Of a DNA stretch of 64,000 nt, positions 7,644 to 17,164 are shown one piece after another. The position numbers were made by a program, and so were the translations under genes. The first letter of the stretch is position 1, and the number at the start of each line of letters is the position of its first letter. The notes beneath the pieces were generated by a model. The model was not told the DNA's origin and did not search any database. It saw nothing but the letters and a program-made list of their open reading frames with translations. Source of the stretch: an uncultured Kiritimatiellota bacterium (lineage in GTDB: Bacteria > Verrucomicrobiota > Kiritimatiellia > RFP12 > DVOR01); contig CALXMT010000006.1 in NCBI GenBank assembly GCA_944389545.1, positions 19,235 through 83,234 of the forward strand, read 5' to 3'.

Positions 7644-9851
7644 ATGGGTCTTCTTTCCAAAATCAAATCAGCCCTTGGCCTGGGCGGCCAGGCGCCGAAG
7701 GACGCACCCGCGCCCCGGCGCGACGCCCCCGCCGAAGGCCAGCGGCCCGGCGACGGACAGCCCGGCCGTAAGCGCCGCCGTCGCGGCGGGCGCAACCGCA
7801 ATGGCCAGCCCCGCCCCGAGGGGCAGCAATCCCAAGACGCCGCGCGCGGTCCTGAGCCGCGTTCCCGTTCCGCCAAGCCCCGCACCGAGGGTGACCGCCC
7901 CGCGAGGGCCGAGGGCGCCAACGCCCCCGTCGAGAACCGTCCGCCCCGCGAAGGCCGCCCCGAGGGCCGTCGCGACCGTGGGCGCGGCGATCGCCGTGAC
8001 CGTCGTGACAACCGCCGTGACCGTGGCCCGCGCGACCGCGGGGATCGCGGCGACCGCAACACGCCCGCCGGCCAGATGCGTCCGGGCGGCGCCTTCACCG
8101 AGGCGCAACTCAAGGAATACGCCGCCGCCCACGCGGCCTGGGACCCCGCGAGCTACGATGTGCCCCTGGCCGAAGGCAAGAAACGTTTCGTGGACTTTGG
8201 TCTGCCCGGCGAGATTCTTCACGCGGTGGCGGACTTGGGCTTCCAGTACTGCACGCCCATTCAGGCGCAGTCGCTGGAGTTCTCCCTCGCCGGCAAGAAC
8301 GTGGCCGGCAAGGCGCAGACCGGCACCGGCAAGACGGCGGCCTTCTTGATCGCCGTGCTCACGCGTTACCTGCGCACCCCCGAGAAGCGCAACCTCAAGC
8401 CCGGCTGCCCGCGCGCCCTCATCCTCGCACCCACCCGCGAGCTGGTCATCCAAATCTGCAAGGACGCCGAGGCCCTCGGCAAGTACTGCGGCGACGTTCG
8501 CTCCCTGGCGATTTACGGCGGCATGGACCATGAGCGTCAGCGCCGCGAGCTCGAAGAGGCCCCCGTGGACCTGCTCGTGGCCACGCCCGGCCGCTTGAAG
8601 GACTACCTGCGTTCGCGCGTGGTGGACCTGCGCCAGGTGGACACCCTGGTGATCGACGAGGCCGACCGCATGCTTGACATGGGCTTCATCCCCGACGTGC
8701 GCGCCATCGTCAACCGTCTGCCCGACCGCGACCACCGCTGCACGATGCTCTACTCCGCGACGCTCAACGACACGGTGATGAACCTGGCCGCCATGTGGAT
8801 GCGCGACCCCGTCCGCGTCGAGATCGAGAGCGACAAGCCCGCCACCGACACGGTCAAGCAGATCGTCTACATCGCGCGCTCCGAAGAGAAGTTCACCCTC
8901 CTCTACAACCACCTCGCGCGCAACCCCGAGGCCCGCACCCTCATCTTCTGCAACCGCAAGTTCACCACCGAGCGCCTGGCCGAGAACCTCCGCCGCCGCG
9001 GCATCGACTGCGAGGTCCTCTCCGGTGACGTGAATCAGAGCAAGCGTCTGCGCATCCTCGAGGCCTTCCGTGCCGGCAAGATCCGCATTGTCGTCGCCAC
9101 CGACGTCGCCGGGCGCGGCATCCATGTCGACGACATCGCCTATGTCGTGAACTACGACTTCCCCTACGAGCCCGAGGACTACGTCCACCGCATCGGCCGC
9201 ACCGGTCGCGCCGGCCACACCGGCACCGCCATCTCCTTCGCCGACGAGGACGAGAGCTTCATCATCCCCGACATCGAGCAGTACATCAACGAGCCCCTCA
9301 AGTGCTCCATGCCCGAGGAGTGGATGTTCACCGAGCCGCCCGCCCCCGCGCCCCGCGGTCGTCGCCGCGACCGCAAGGTCGAGGCCGACAAGCCCGAGGC
9401 CCCCGCGGCCGAAGGCGCCCCCGAGGACGCTCCGGTGCAGGATGCGCCTGTCGGTGAGGCTCCCGTGCCTGAGGCTTCCGTGACCGAGGCGGCCACCCCC
9501 GCCGAAGGCGGTGCCCCCGCGGTGACCGACACCCCCACCGTTGAGGCCAAGTCCGTCGAGGCGCCCACCGCCGAGACTGATGCGTCTGCCGACGCGTCCG
9601 CCGAGGCCAAGCCCGAGGCCGACAAGCCCGAGCGGCCCCGTGAGCAGCGTCAGGACCGTGGTCCGCGCCGTCCTCGCGATAACAACCGTCGTGGCGGCAA
9701 TCGCGGCAACCGTCCCGGTTGGGCCCGTACCCAGGCAGACGGTCCCCGCGATGGTTCCGAGAGCCATCACGCCGCCCGCCCCGCCGCGCGTCCCATCTAC
9801 GCCCCCGGCCGCCAAGGCCCCGTGGCCGATGAATGGTCCCCCGGCGAGTAA
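7644..9851 (+). CDS. DEAD-box ATP-dependent RNA helicase with long charged tails
   Basis: The 735-residue protein has a ~150-residue low-complexity N-terminal extension of Arg/Asp/Gly repeats (RDRGRGDRRDRRDN-type), then a complete DEAD core: Q-motif around CTPIQ at 203, motif I AQTGTGKT 224-231, PTREL near 263, DEAD 338-341, SAT, and motif VI HRIGRTGRAG near residue 515. After the core, an Ala/Pro/Glu/Val tail (about 570-660) leads into an Arg/Gly-rich end. The layout resembles RhlB/RhlE-type helicases that act in RNA decay or ribosome assembly, where basic tails bind RNA. AAGGAGGA lies 9 bases upstream. It is monocistronic, with its own terminator. Confidence 0.9.
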   Translation: MGLLSKIKSALGLGGQAPKDAPAPRRDAPAEGQRPGDGQPGRKRRRRGGRNRNGQPRPEGQQSQDAARGPEPRSRSAKPRTEGDRPARAEGANAPVENRPPREGRPEGRRDRGRGDRRDRRDNRRDRGPRDRGDRGDRNTPAGQMRPGGAFTEAQLKEYAAAHAAWDPASYDVPLAEGKKRFVDFGLPGEILHAVADLGFQYCTPIQAQSLEFSLAGKNVAGKAQTGTGKTAAFLIAVLTRYLRTPEKRNLKPGCPRALILAPTRELVIQICKDAEALGKYCGDVRSLAIYGGMDHERQRRELEEAPVDLLVATPGRLKDYLRSRVVDLRQVDTLVIDEADRMLDMGFIPDVRAIVNRLPDRDHRCTMLYSATLNDTVMNLAAMWMRDPVRVEIESDKPATDTVKQIVYIARSEEKFTLLYNHLARNPEARTLIFCNRKFTTERLAENLRRRGIDCEVLSGDVNQSKRLRILEAFRAGKIRIVVATDVAGRGIHVDDIAYVVNYDFPYEPEDYVHRIGRTGRAGHTGTAISFADEDESFIIPDIEQYINEPLKCSMPEEWMFTEPPAPAPRGRRRDRKVEADKPEAPAAEGAPEDAPVQDAPVGEAPVPEASVTEAATPAEGGAPAVTDTPTVEAKSVEAPTAETDASADASAEAKPEADKPERPREQRQDRGPRRPRDNNRRGGNRGNRPGWARTQADGPRDGSESHHAARPAARPIYAPGRQGPVADEWSPGE

Positions 9852-9874
9852 ATGACAAGGCGTTTTTGCCTACA

Positions 9875-9900
9875 GCCCCGGCCCCGCCGGGGCTTTTTTT
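9875..9900 (+). terminator. Terminator of the helicase gene
   Basis: GCCCCGG stem with CCGGGGC, followed by seven T residues. Confidence 0.88.
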
Positions 9901-10930
9901 GGCGGCAAGGCCGCCAAAAAGGAGAACAGAGCGTGCAGCGGCGAAGCCGCAAACCTTCCACGGCCACGGAGAACGGAACGCCCCTGCGGGGCGACGGATG
10001 GGGCGTTGGGAGAGCGTGGGAGGTTTACCCTGCGGGGCTGACACGAAGGTACACGAAGGACCACAAAGGTTCACGCAGGACTGCCAGAATGGGAAACCGC
10101 CGATTACGCAGATTGGAGCCGATTAGGGGCCGGCTACCGCCGGCAGGACTCCAGAATATTTTTCAATCACAAAGGACACGAAGGACACAAAGAGGATTTT
10201 GGCTGATTAGCTGATTGGATGTGTGGGGCGCTGCCCCACGCCCCGGCAGGGGAAGGGCGCTTTCGCGCCCTGGAGAACGGAGAACAGAGAACGGAGAACA
10301 GAACGCCCGACAAGCGGGCGACAGGCGAAATAGTTGTACAACGAGAAAGCCAAACTTCCAAGCATCCAAGCTTCCAAACTTCCACTTTCCCCTGCACCCC
10401 CGGCACGTCTGCGACGTGCCAATAGACTGCGCGGTAGGACATATAGGACGTATAGGACGAATAGGACGGAGCTGCGCCGGAGGACTCCCCAAAACTAAAG
10501 CATGGCGTGCGAAGCCCGCCATGCCCCTTCAGGCCCCCGGGCCGGATGTGCGCCTTGTGCGCACGCACGGCCCGTTCCCTGCGTCGTGCTCTTTGTGTCC
10601 TTTGTGGTTTCTAAAGACACACTGGCAGTCCTGCGTGCGCTAGCACGCCGCCCGTCTCTGTGACCCTCTGTATCCTCTGTGCCACTCTGTGTTCTTCCGC
10701 AATCTGCGGTAGCCGTGGAAGGTTTGGTGCTTCGCACCTGCACGCCCCACACTGGCAGTCTTCGTGGTTCTTCGTGAACCTTCGTGTCAGCCCCGCAGGG
10801 TAAACCTTCCACACTCTCCCAGCGGCTTCGCCGGTCGCGCGCTTGCGCGCGTTCCGTGGCCGTGGAAGGTTTGGCGCTTCGCGCCTGCACGCTCTGTTCT
10901 CCGTTCTCCGGGCGGCTGGCATCGGCCGCC
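9901..10930. repeat. Intergenic repeat mosaic (~1 kb)
   Basis: This is one of the largest mosaics. It holds three variable-stem GTGCA...AAACC hairpins (9933-9964 plus; 10712-10743 and 10859-10890 minus, with three different stems), GCCCC/GGGGC and GCCCG/CGGGC versions of the GCGAC hairpin (9980, 10305), GGAGAACG heptamers, AAGGACACA 9-mers, GCTGATT repeats, the GTGTGGGGCGCTGCCCCAC hairpin, GGCACGTCTGCGACGTGCC (about 10401) and a short 9-bp array. No coding potential is apparent on either strand. Confidence 0.8.
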
Positions 10931-10940
10931 CAAAAAGGGC

Positions 10941-10969
10941 TTGACGTTGGGGCATGATTGCGCTATGCT
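10941..10969 (+). promoter_or_regulatory. Promoter of the TPR-Exb operon
   Basis: TTGACG (10941-10946), 17-bp spacer, TATGCT (10964-10969); the expected start near 10976 is about 55 bases before the ATG at 11030. Confidence 0.75.
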
Positions 10970-11029
10970 TTAGGCACAGTGTTGAAATGCCCGCGGGATG
11001 AAGACGGGTGTGAGACCGAAAGGAACGCT

Positions 11030-14000
11030 ATGAGCTTTGACCGAGAGAGCCGGATGTGGGCGCCGTTGTGGCTGATGTGCGCGGCGGTGTTGCTGTTCCC
11101 GGCGACGACGTTGGCAGAGGCGGCCCCAGGCTCCCTGGAGGCTGAGATTGAGTATATCGATGCCCTGTCGAACAATGGCTATGCCGACTTCACCGCGGCG
11201 GTGATCGAGGCCGCGAAGAAGAAGTGGCCCACTGCCGGCGGCGTTCTCGAGGCGGCGCAGATTCGCGCCCAGCTGAGCGGCGGCCAACAGGAAGAGGTCG
11301 CCAAGCAAATCGCCAAACGTCCCGACCAGAATTCGCTGGACACTTGGCTGATGAAGCTCGAGCTCGCCCGCAGCTACTACGCCTACTCCAAGTTCAAAGA
11401 GGCGGATGATATTTACTCGGCCTTCTTCAAGCGTTTCACCAAGGTGCCCGACAGCGCCAAGCGTTCCTACGTCAATGCCGCGCTGATTTACATCCAGATG
11501 CTGGGCAAGCTGGACCGCGCCAAAGACTGCCTGCCCTACTACAAGCTGGCGATGGAGCAGTCCCCCGACGAGGAGACCCAGTATTTCATCCGCGCCGACT
11601 ACCTCAAGGCCCTCTTGGCGCAGGCCGAACTCGCCCAAGGCGGCGCGCGTGAGCCCCTCCTCAAGGATGCCGAGAAGCTCGCCAACGCGATGGTCTGGCG
11701 CCAGGATGCCTACTTCGGCGACGCCATCAACGGCCTGGCCCACATCAAGATGCTCCGCGGCGACGTCAACGGCGCCCAGGAGATGATTAAGGACTATCTC
11801 AAAACCCTCATGGCCATCCATGAGGAGTACAAGAAGACCGACCCCGACGGCTCCAAGGGCGTCCTGCGCATGAGCCCCCTGCCGCAGTGCCGCTACCTCA
11901 TCGGCTCCATGCTCTACAAAGAGGCCCAGGCCGAGATCGCCAAGCCCAAACCCGACGAGGAGCGCATCAAGAACCTCCTCCTCGGCGAGCGCAATCCCAA
12001 GACCAAGAAGCGCAACGGCCAGGGCGCCCTCAACCACTTGGTCAACGTCTACACCAACTATCCCGAGAGCCAGTCCGCCGCGGCCGCCGGCGAGGCGATG
12101 AACGCCATCGTCAAGATCATCAAGGACCGCTACGACACCGTCGTCAAGTTCTCCACCACGCCCGAGCAGGACGCCAAGGTGCGCCAGGCGCAGTATGTCG
12201 AAGCCGACGTGAAGTTCGACTCCGGCGACTGGAAGGGCGCCGCCGAGGCCTACAGCCGCGTTATCTCCCGCTACGGCTTCAATATGGAGGCCCTCCCCCG
12301 CATGCGCAAGATGGTGGAGTGCTTTGTCCGTGGCGGCACCCAGGGCACCGCCCTGACGCCCGACGCCGAGATGAACGCCCGCACCGTGGCCCTCGCCATG
12401 GCCGAAGGCTTCTCCGGCGTGCCCGACCAGCGCCTCCGCGACGCCGCCGGCAACGAGGTCAGCCGTCTGGCCGACTTCTTCGGCGAGGTCGGCCTCAAGC
12501 AGCTCCAGCGCGAGCTCAACGGCGCCTTCTTCCGCTACTATCCCACGCACCCCGACGCCGCGCGCCGCCAGCTCGACAACGCCAACGTCTTGGCGAAGAG
12601 CGAGAGCTCCGCCGATGTGGACCAGGCCATTCGCATCCTCACCGAAATCAAGGACAAGTCCACCGATCCCTCGCAGTTCGACTTCCGCACCTCCGCCCTC
12701 GTCACCCTTGTCGAGATTTACCGCGTCGGCGGTCCCCGTGCCGACGTCGTTCAGGAACTCAAGTTGGCCAACGAGTTGGCCGAGCACATGACGCAGGTCG
12801 CGAAGCCCGGCGTCAACGGCGCCTACGCGCAGATCTTCTTGGCCAACGCCTATCAGCACCTCGGCGATGCCGCCCGCAAGGAGAATAACGTCAAGGGCGC
12901 CCTCACCGCCTACTCGCGCGCCGTGAAGATCTATAGCACCCTCATCAAGGAGCTCGACGCGGCCGACAGCAAGTATGTCACCACCGCCGAGGAGCGTCGC
13001 GAGAAGGCCCCCAACCAGATCGCCACCTCTTTGGTGCAGCAGGGCCTCTGCCTCCAGCGCATCAGCGCCCTCCAGGCCGACCTCGGCGACGCCGCCAAGG
13101 CCAAGGCCTTCTCCACCGCCGCCATCGCTTGCTACGACGACATCCTCAAGCGCAACGCGAAGGATGCCTTCGCGCCCCACGCGCTCTTGCAGAAGGGCGT
13201 CATCGCCACCGCCAACGATGACGTTGACGGTGCCCGCCGCGCCTTCGACCAGCTTCGCAAGGACTTCCCCGAGTCCACCGAGGCCAAGAACTCCACCCCG
13301 ATGTTGGCCGCCGCGTTGGCCTCTTCCGGCCGCACCCGCCAGGCCGCCGAGACCTACGCCGAGATGTTCAAGGACGCCTCGAAGTACACGCCCGGCCAGT
13401 TTATGTCCGCGGCGCGCACCCTCAGCGAGGCCGGCCAGTATGACCTCGTTGTCCAAGCGTGCGACATCGTTCTCAAGAGCGACGCCAAGAGCTACCTCAC
13501 TGCGGCCATGCTCCTGCGCACCGGCGCCCTCTGCAACGCCGCGAAGCAGTCCGGCACCGCCGCCGAGAAGGCCGCCGACTACGCCACGAAGGCCTACCTC
13601 CAGTACGAGGCCATCATGGAGCAGTATGGCCGCACCACCGTCGCCATCGCGGCTGAGAAACTGCTCGTGACCGATGTCGCGCCCACCGTCATCGTGCTCC
13701 TCCCCAAGAGCACCGCCCTCTGCGAGGCCGTCATTTTCAAGGGCACCGCCAAGGACGATCGTCCCGCCGATGCTCAGGCCGCCCGCAACGCCCTCATCGC
13801 CGAGGTCAAGGAGGCCGTCAAGTTCGTCACCGTCCAAGAGAAGGACTACGTCACCACCGCGCGCCTCAACCTCGCCATCGCCCAGGTCGCCGAGCAGGGC
13901 TATGTCGCCGCCCGCGACAACGGCGCCGACGACGAGGCCAAGCGCAACGCCATCGGCTCCGCCCTCAACGCCTACACCGTCGCCCTGACGCCCGGCGCGA

Positions 14001-14401
14001 ACCCGACCTTCCAGCAGACGGTCGCGCCCTTCCTCTCCGCCGACGGAAAGCTCAATGTGGAGGCCATCAACAAGGCGGACAACCTTGACCCCAACGTCAA
14101 GGCCTTCCTCCTCAACATCGCCGGCGCCATCAAGCGCTCCCAGGATGCCGGGAACGAGGTGGCCCTCGTCGTCGCGGCGGCCTCGCTCGACCCCGCCCTC
14201 ACGGACTTCGTCCAGGCCGCCTATGTCGGCTACGTCCGCCTGGCCACCGAGCGCGCGCAGCTTGGCATCGACGAGGCCGACAAGAAGGCCTTCTACGGCG
14301 ACGTCGTCGCCATCGGCAAGACCTACCTCACGCTCTTCCCCAATGGCAAGGACGCGCGTTTCGTCGACACGCAGGTCAAGGTCGCCGAGCAGAACGATTG
14401 A
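11030..14401 (+). CDS. Large secreted TPR-repeat protein of the Exb operon
   Basis: The 1123-residue protein has a charged N-terminus and hydrophobic segment (WLMCAAVLLFPATTLAEA, about residues 13-30) that reads as a signal peptide. The mature part is almost entirely helical tetratricopeptide-like repeats (for example LDRAKDCLPYYKLAMEQSPD and WKGAAEAYSRVISRYGFN), suggesting a periplasmic scaffold. GAAAGGA lies just upstream of the chosen ATG. It is the first gene of the operon TPR-TPR-exbB-exbD-exbD-TonB-like. In PVC bacteria large TPR proteins often precede ExbB; I infer that it works with the Exb motor, but its ligand is unknown. Confidence 0.85.
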   Translation: MSFDRESRMWAPLWLMCAAVLLFPATTLAEAAPGSLEAEIEYIDALSNNGYADFTAAVIEAAKKKWPTAGGVLEAAQIRAQLSGGQQEEVAKQIAKRPDQNSLDTWLMKLELARSYYAYSKFKEADDIYSAFFKRFTKVPDSAKRSYVNAALIYIQMLGKLDRAKDCLPYYKLAMEQSPDEETQYFIRADYLKALLAQAELAQGGAREPLLKDAEKLANAMVWRQDAYFGDAINGLAHIKMLRGDVNGAQEMIKDYLKTLMAIHEEYKKTDPDGSKGVLRMSPLPQCRYLIGSMLYKEAQAEIAKPKPDEERIKNLLLGERNPKTKKRNGQGALNHLVNVYTNYPESQSAAAAGEAMNAIVKIIKDRYDTVVKFSTTPEQDAKVRQAQYVEADVKFDSGDWKGAAEAYSRVISRYGFNMEALPRMRKMVECFVRGGTQGTALTPDAEMNARTVALAMAEGFSGVPDQRLRDAAGNEVSRLADFFGEVGLKQLQRELNGAFFRYYPTHPDAARRQLDNANVLAKSESSADVDQAIRILTEIKDKSTDPSQFDFRTSALVTLVEIYRVGGPRADVVQELKLANELAEHMTQVAKPGVNGAYAQIFLANAYQHLGDAARKENNVKGALTAYSRAVKIYSTLIKELDAADSKYVTTAEERREKAPNQIATSLVQQGLCLQRISALQADLGDAAKAKAFSTAAIACYDDILKRNAKDAFAPHALLQKGVIATANDDVDGARRAFDQLRKDFPESTEAKNSTPMLAAALASSGRTRQAAETYAEMFKDASKYTPGQFMSAARTLSEAGQYDLVVQACDIVLKSDAKSYLTAAMLLRTGALCNAAKQSGTAAEKAADYATKAYLQYEAIMEQYGRTTVAIAAEKLLVTDVAPTVIVLLPKSTALCEAVIFKGTAKDDRPADAQAARNALIAEVKEAVKFVTVQEKDYVTTARLNLAIAQVAEQGYVAARDNGADDEAKRNAIGSALNAYTVALTPGANPTFQQTVAPFLSADGKLNVEAINKADNLDPNVKAFLLNIAGAIKRSQDAGNEVALVVAAASLDPALTDFVQAAYVGYVRLATERAQLGIDEADKKAFYGDVVAIGKTYLTLFPNGKDARFVDTQVKVAEQND

Positions 14402-14448
14402 GGTCTTACACAACGCTTACGGATTTGATACACTAAGGAATAGATGCC

Positions 14449-15270
14449 ATGAAAACGCTTCGTTATACGTTCGGCGCTCTGTGCGCGATTCTGCTGGCGG
14501 CCACCGCCGGCGCGGCGGACATCAAGCCCACCGGCACGGTCTATCTGGCCAATGGCGGCTCCTCCAAGGGTACCATCGTCTGGCGTAACGGCAGCAAGTC
14601 CTACGTCGTCACCGACGCCACCGGCCGCAGCACCTCCACCTTCAAGGAAGACGAGGTCGAGCGCGTCGACGTCACGCCTCCCAAAGATTTGGAGCGCCTT
14701 GCCAAGGCCGTCGTCGCCGGCTCCAACCTCCCCGCGACCGTCAAGTCCCTCGAAGAGATCGTCGATGCCTACGACCACCTAACCTACGACGTCATCGGCA
14801 CCCGTTGGCTCGCCCAGGCTTACCTCAAGCAGGGCAACACCGCCAAGGCCGTCTCCGCCTGCGAGAAGGTCATTCGCAGCAACCCCGAGGCCGCCTACGC
14901 CGGCGAGATGGCCCCCGCTTACTGGGAGGCCCTCCGCAAGTCCAATCCCGGCAAGCTCCAGGGCCTGCTTGACAAGGCCATCGCCTCCGGCGACCGCATC
15001 TCCGCCGCCTCCGCCCTCGTGGCCCGCGGCGATGCCGCCCTCGGCGCCGACAACGCGGCCGCCTCCACCGCCGCCAACTGCCAGATCGCCCTCCGCGATG
15101 GCTACCTCCGCGTGATCCTGCTCTACGCCGACCCTTCCACCGAGGCTTATCCCGAGGCCCTCTACAAGGGCGCCCAGGCCTTCAAGAAGATGGGCCAGTC
15201 CAGCCGCGCCACCCAGTTGCTCGACACCCTCAAGGCCGAGTGCCCCAACTCCCCCTGGGCCCGTATGTAA
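14449..15270 (+). CDS. Secreted protein with small N-terminal beta domain and TPR repeats
   Basis: The 273-residue protein starts with a signal peptide (MKTLRYTFGALCAILLAATAGA). Residues 25-75 (GTVYLANGGSSKGTIVWRNG...EDEVERVDV) look like a small all-beta domain, followed by helical TPR-like segments (HLTYDVIGTRWLAQAYLKQG, AVSACEKVIRSNPEAAYAGE, ALYKGAQAFKKMGQ). It lies 47 bases after the large TPR gene and 49 before exbB, so it is probably the second periplasmic component of the same machine. No enzymatic motif was seen. Confidence 0.82.
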   Translation: MKTLRYTFGALCAILLAATAGAADIKPTGTVYLANGGSSKGTIVWRNGSKSYVVTDATGRSTSTFKEDEVERVDVTPPKDLERLAKAVVAGSNLPATVKSLEEIVDAYDHLTYDVIGTRWLAQAYLKQGNTAKAVSACEKVIRSNPEAAYAGEMAPAYWEALRKSNPGKLQGLLDKAIASGDRISAASALVARGDAALGADNAAASTAANCQIALRDGYLRVILLYADPSTEAYPEALYKGAQAFKKMGQSSRATQLLDTLKAECPNSPWARM

Positions 15271-15319
15271 TCCCTGAACCCACCCCAACCTCTTTCCCAA
15301 TCCAACCGAGGAAAAAACA

Positions 15320-16096
15320 ATGAAGAAGATGATGATGGCTCTGGCGGTCTCCGCCCTTATGTTCGGCGCGGTTTTCACCGCAGGTTCCGTCTACGCTCAG
15401 GATGAGGCGGCCCCCACCGCCCAGACCGAGAATGCCAACCAAGAGGCCGCGGCGCCCAAGGAAACGACCTTCTGGGACGTTATCGTGGGTTCCGGCTGGC
15501 TGGGCGTTGTGCTGTGGCTCGCCCTCTTTGCCTCCGGCATCTTCGCGGCCTACTTCATCATTGACGGCTTCATCCTCGTCCGTCCCACCAAGATGATGCC
15601 CCAGGGCCTCACCGATCAGGTCAAGGAGGCGATGGATCAGGGCGACGTCATGCGCGCCATTGAGATCTGCGACAACGATCCCTCCTCCATGGCCAAGATT
15701 CTGAAGGCCGGCTTCGCCCACGTCGAGGAAGGCTTCGATGTGATTGACGAGGCCATCGGCGCCGCCGCCGACATCGAAATCGAGCAGATGATGCAGCGCC
15801 TCAACTGGATCTCCGTCTGCTCCGCACTCGCCCCGATGCTCGGTCTGCTCGGCACGGTGCAGGGCATGATCATGACGTTCGCCACCATCGCTATTCAGGG
15901 CGTTGAGATCTCGTCCCTCTCCTTGACGATTTCTCAGGCACTGTACACGACGGCCGGCGGCCTTACCGTCGCCATCCCCGCCATCACCTTCTTCTACGCT
16001 CTGCGCAACACCGCCAACCGCCTCGTCCTTCGCATGCAGGTCGTCACCAGCGACCTCATCAAGAACCTGCGCAACGTCGAGGTCGTCGAAGAGTAA
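15320..16096 (+). CDS. exbB: MotA/TolQ/ExbB proton channel protein with signal peptide
   Basis: The 258-residue protein carries a cleavable-looking signal peptide ending SVYAQ (about residue 27), a feature of ExbB homologues in PVC and Bacteroidota lineages but not E. coli ExbB. Three transmembrane helices follow: about 48-72, 175-200 (SALAPMLGLLGTVQGMIMTF, the family's proton-channel signature) and 210-235 (ALYTTAGGLTVAIPAITFFY). ExbB forms the pentameric stator that uses proton motive force to drive ExbD and TonB-type partners. The two exbD genes follow directly. Confidence 0.93.
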   Translation: MKKMMMALAVSALMFGAVFTAGSVYAQDEAAPTAQTENANQEAAAPKETTFWDVIVGSGWLGVVLWLALFASGIFAAYFIIDGFILVRPTKMMPQGLTDQVKEAMDQGDVMRAIEICDNDPSSMAKILKAGFAHVEEGFDVIDEAIGAAADIEIEQMMQRLNWISVCSALAPMLGLLGTVQGMIMTFATIAIQGVEISSLSLTISQALYTTAGGLTVAIPAITFFYALRNTANRLVLRMQVVTSDLIKNLRNVEVVEE

Positions 16097-16170
16097 ACGG
16101 CGGATGCTTGGGGCGGCGCGCCCTTGCGCCCGCCCCTCACCCATAGGCATCCACAACCGGAGGCTCTCCC

Positions 16171-16689
16171 ATGGCCAAGAAGAAAAAGAATTCGCGCGAA
16201 AACGATGGTGCCGCGCTCGATATGACGCCGATGATCGACGTCGTCTTCCAGCTCATCATCTTCTTCGTCGTGACCTTGAAGACGGCCGACACCGTCAACC
16301 CGGACATCGTCCTGGAATATGGCAAGAACGGCCCCAATCTCAAGGAGCTCCTTGAGAAGAACAAATCGACCCCGCCCGTCACCATCGAGGTCAAGACCTA
16401 TCACACGCCTATGGACGTCGCGCGCAGTCTCTTTGCGAAGGACGGCGCGAAGGTGCATACCGGGTGCGTCATCTCCATGAATGGAGCCGTGCTTTCCGAG
16501 TCCCAGCTCCTCGCCATCCTCAAGCGCGTCGCCGCTGAGCGCGGCACGGGCTTCCCTGTCTTGATCCGCGCCGACCAGGACGCCAATCACTCGGACGTTC
16601 GCCGTGTGATGGACACCTGCGCGCGCGCCGGCCTGTGGAAGCTCTCCTTCGTCGCTATGATCAAGCCGGGTGAAGGCCCCAAGCAGTAA
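16171..16689 (+). CDS. exbD: ExbD/TolR family protein 1
   Basis: The 172-residue protein has a short basic cytoplasmic N-terminus and a single TM helix with the essential aspartate in MTPMIDVVF (about residues 18-26), then a periplasmic domain ending in the ExbD-like segment VLIRADQDANHSDVRRVMDTCARAGLWKLSF. It supplies the proton-conducting helix inside the ExbB pore. It starts 74 bases after exbB and is followed by a second exbD 12 bases on, whose TM segment is almost identical at the DNA level. Confidence 0.93.
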   Translation: MAKKKKNSRENDGAALDMTPMIDVVFQLIIFFVVTLKTADTVNPDIVLEYGKNGPNLKELLEKNKSTPPVTIEVKTYHTPMDVARSLFAKDGAKVHTGCVISMNGAVLSESQLLAILKRVAAERGTGFPVLIRADQDANHSDVRRVMDTCARAGLWKLSFVAMIKPGEGPKQ

Positions 16690-16701
16690 GGAATCCGCGT
16701 T

Positions 16702-17130
16702 ATGGCAAAAAGTAAACGGTCCAACTCCGGAGACGGTGCCGCGCTTGACATGACGCCGATGATCGACGTCGTCTTCCAGCTCATCATCTTCTTCGTCGTC
16801 ACCATGCGCCAGGAAGACATCCTCTCGCACTTGGACGCGATCGCCCCCGCCGGCTCCGCCTCCAGCGCCGAGGAACAGCTCGATCTGTTGACCATCGACA
16901 TCTGTAACCCCAAGACCAACAGCGGCGTCTCCTTCCTCTTCAACAACCGCCCCGTCACGAAGGAACAATTGGATACGGAGATTGGACGCGCGGCCCGAAA
17001 CAGCACCACTGCCACCGTCATGCTCCGGTGCACCACGGGCTCCCCGCATAAGTTCTTGGTGCAGGCCTTGGACCTGTGCAACAAGCACAAGATGACCAAT
17101 TTGGCCATCTTCACCGTTGATGCCAAGTGA
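16702..17130 (+). CDS. exbD: ExbD/TolR family protein 2
   Basis: The 142-residue second ExbD shares ALDMTPMIDVVFQLIIFFVV with its neighbour, but its periplasmic domain is shorter and divergent (ATVMLRCTTGSPHKFLVQALDLCNKHKM). Many PVC ExbB loci encode two ExbD paralogues, presumably forming a heterodimer in the pore. AAGGAATCC upstream may serve as the ribosome-binding site. Confidence 0.92.
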   Translation: MAKSKRSNSGDGAALDMTPMIDVVFQLIIFFVVTMRQEDILSHLDAIAPAGSASSAEEQLDLLTIDICNPKTNSGVSFLFNNRPVTKEQLDTEIGRAARNSTTATVMLRCTTGSPHKFLVQALDLCNKHKMTNLAIFTVDAK

Positions 17131-17164
17131 CGGGCGCGAACGGCGAGATTTTGGAGGATTTGCG

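Noticed and set aside
7668..9815. Large minus-strand reading frame opposite the helicase gene
   Set aside because: It is an antisense shadow caused by GC-rich codon bias: composition is Gly/Ala/Val/Leu-rich, there is no domain, and the plus strand encodes a complete DEAD-box protein. The same reasoning removes similar long frames opposite the TPR, kelch-symporter, binding-protein and topoisomerase genes.
9901..10930. Short proteins encoded in the intergenic mosaic
   Set aside because: Several open frames exist on both strands, but they translate the same repeat modules in different frames at different loci, without ribosome-binding sites or conserved starts.
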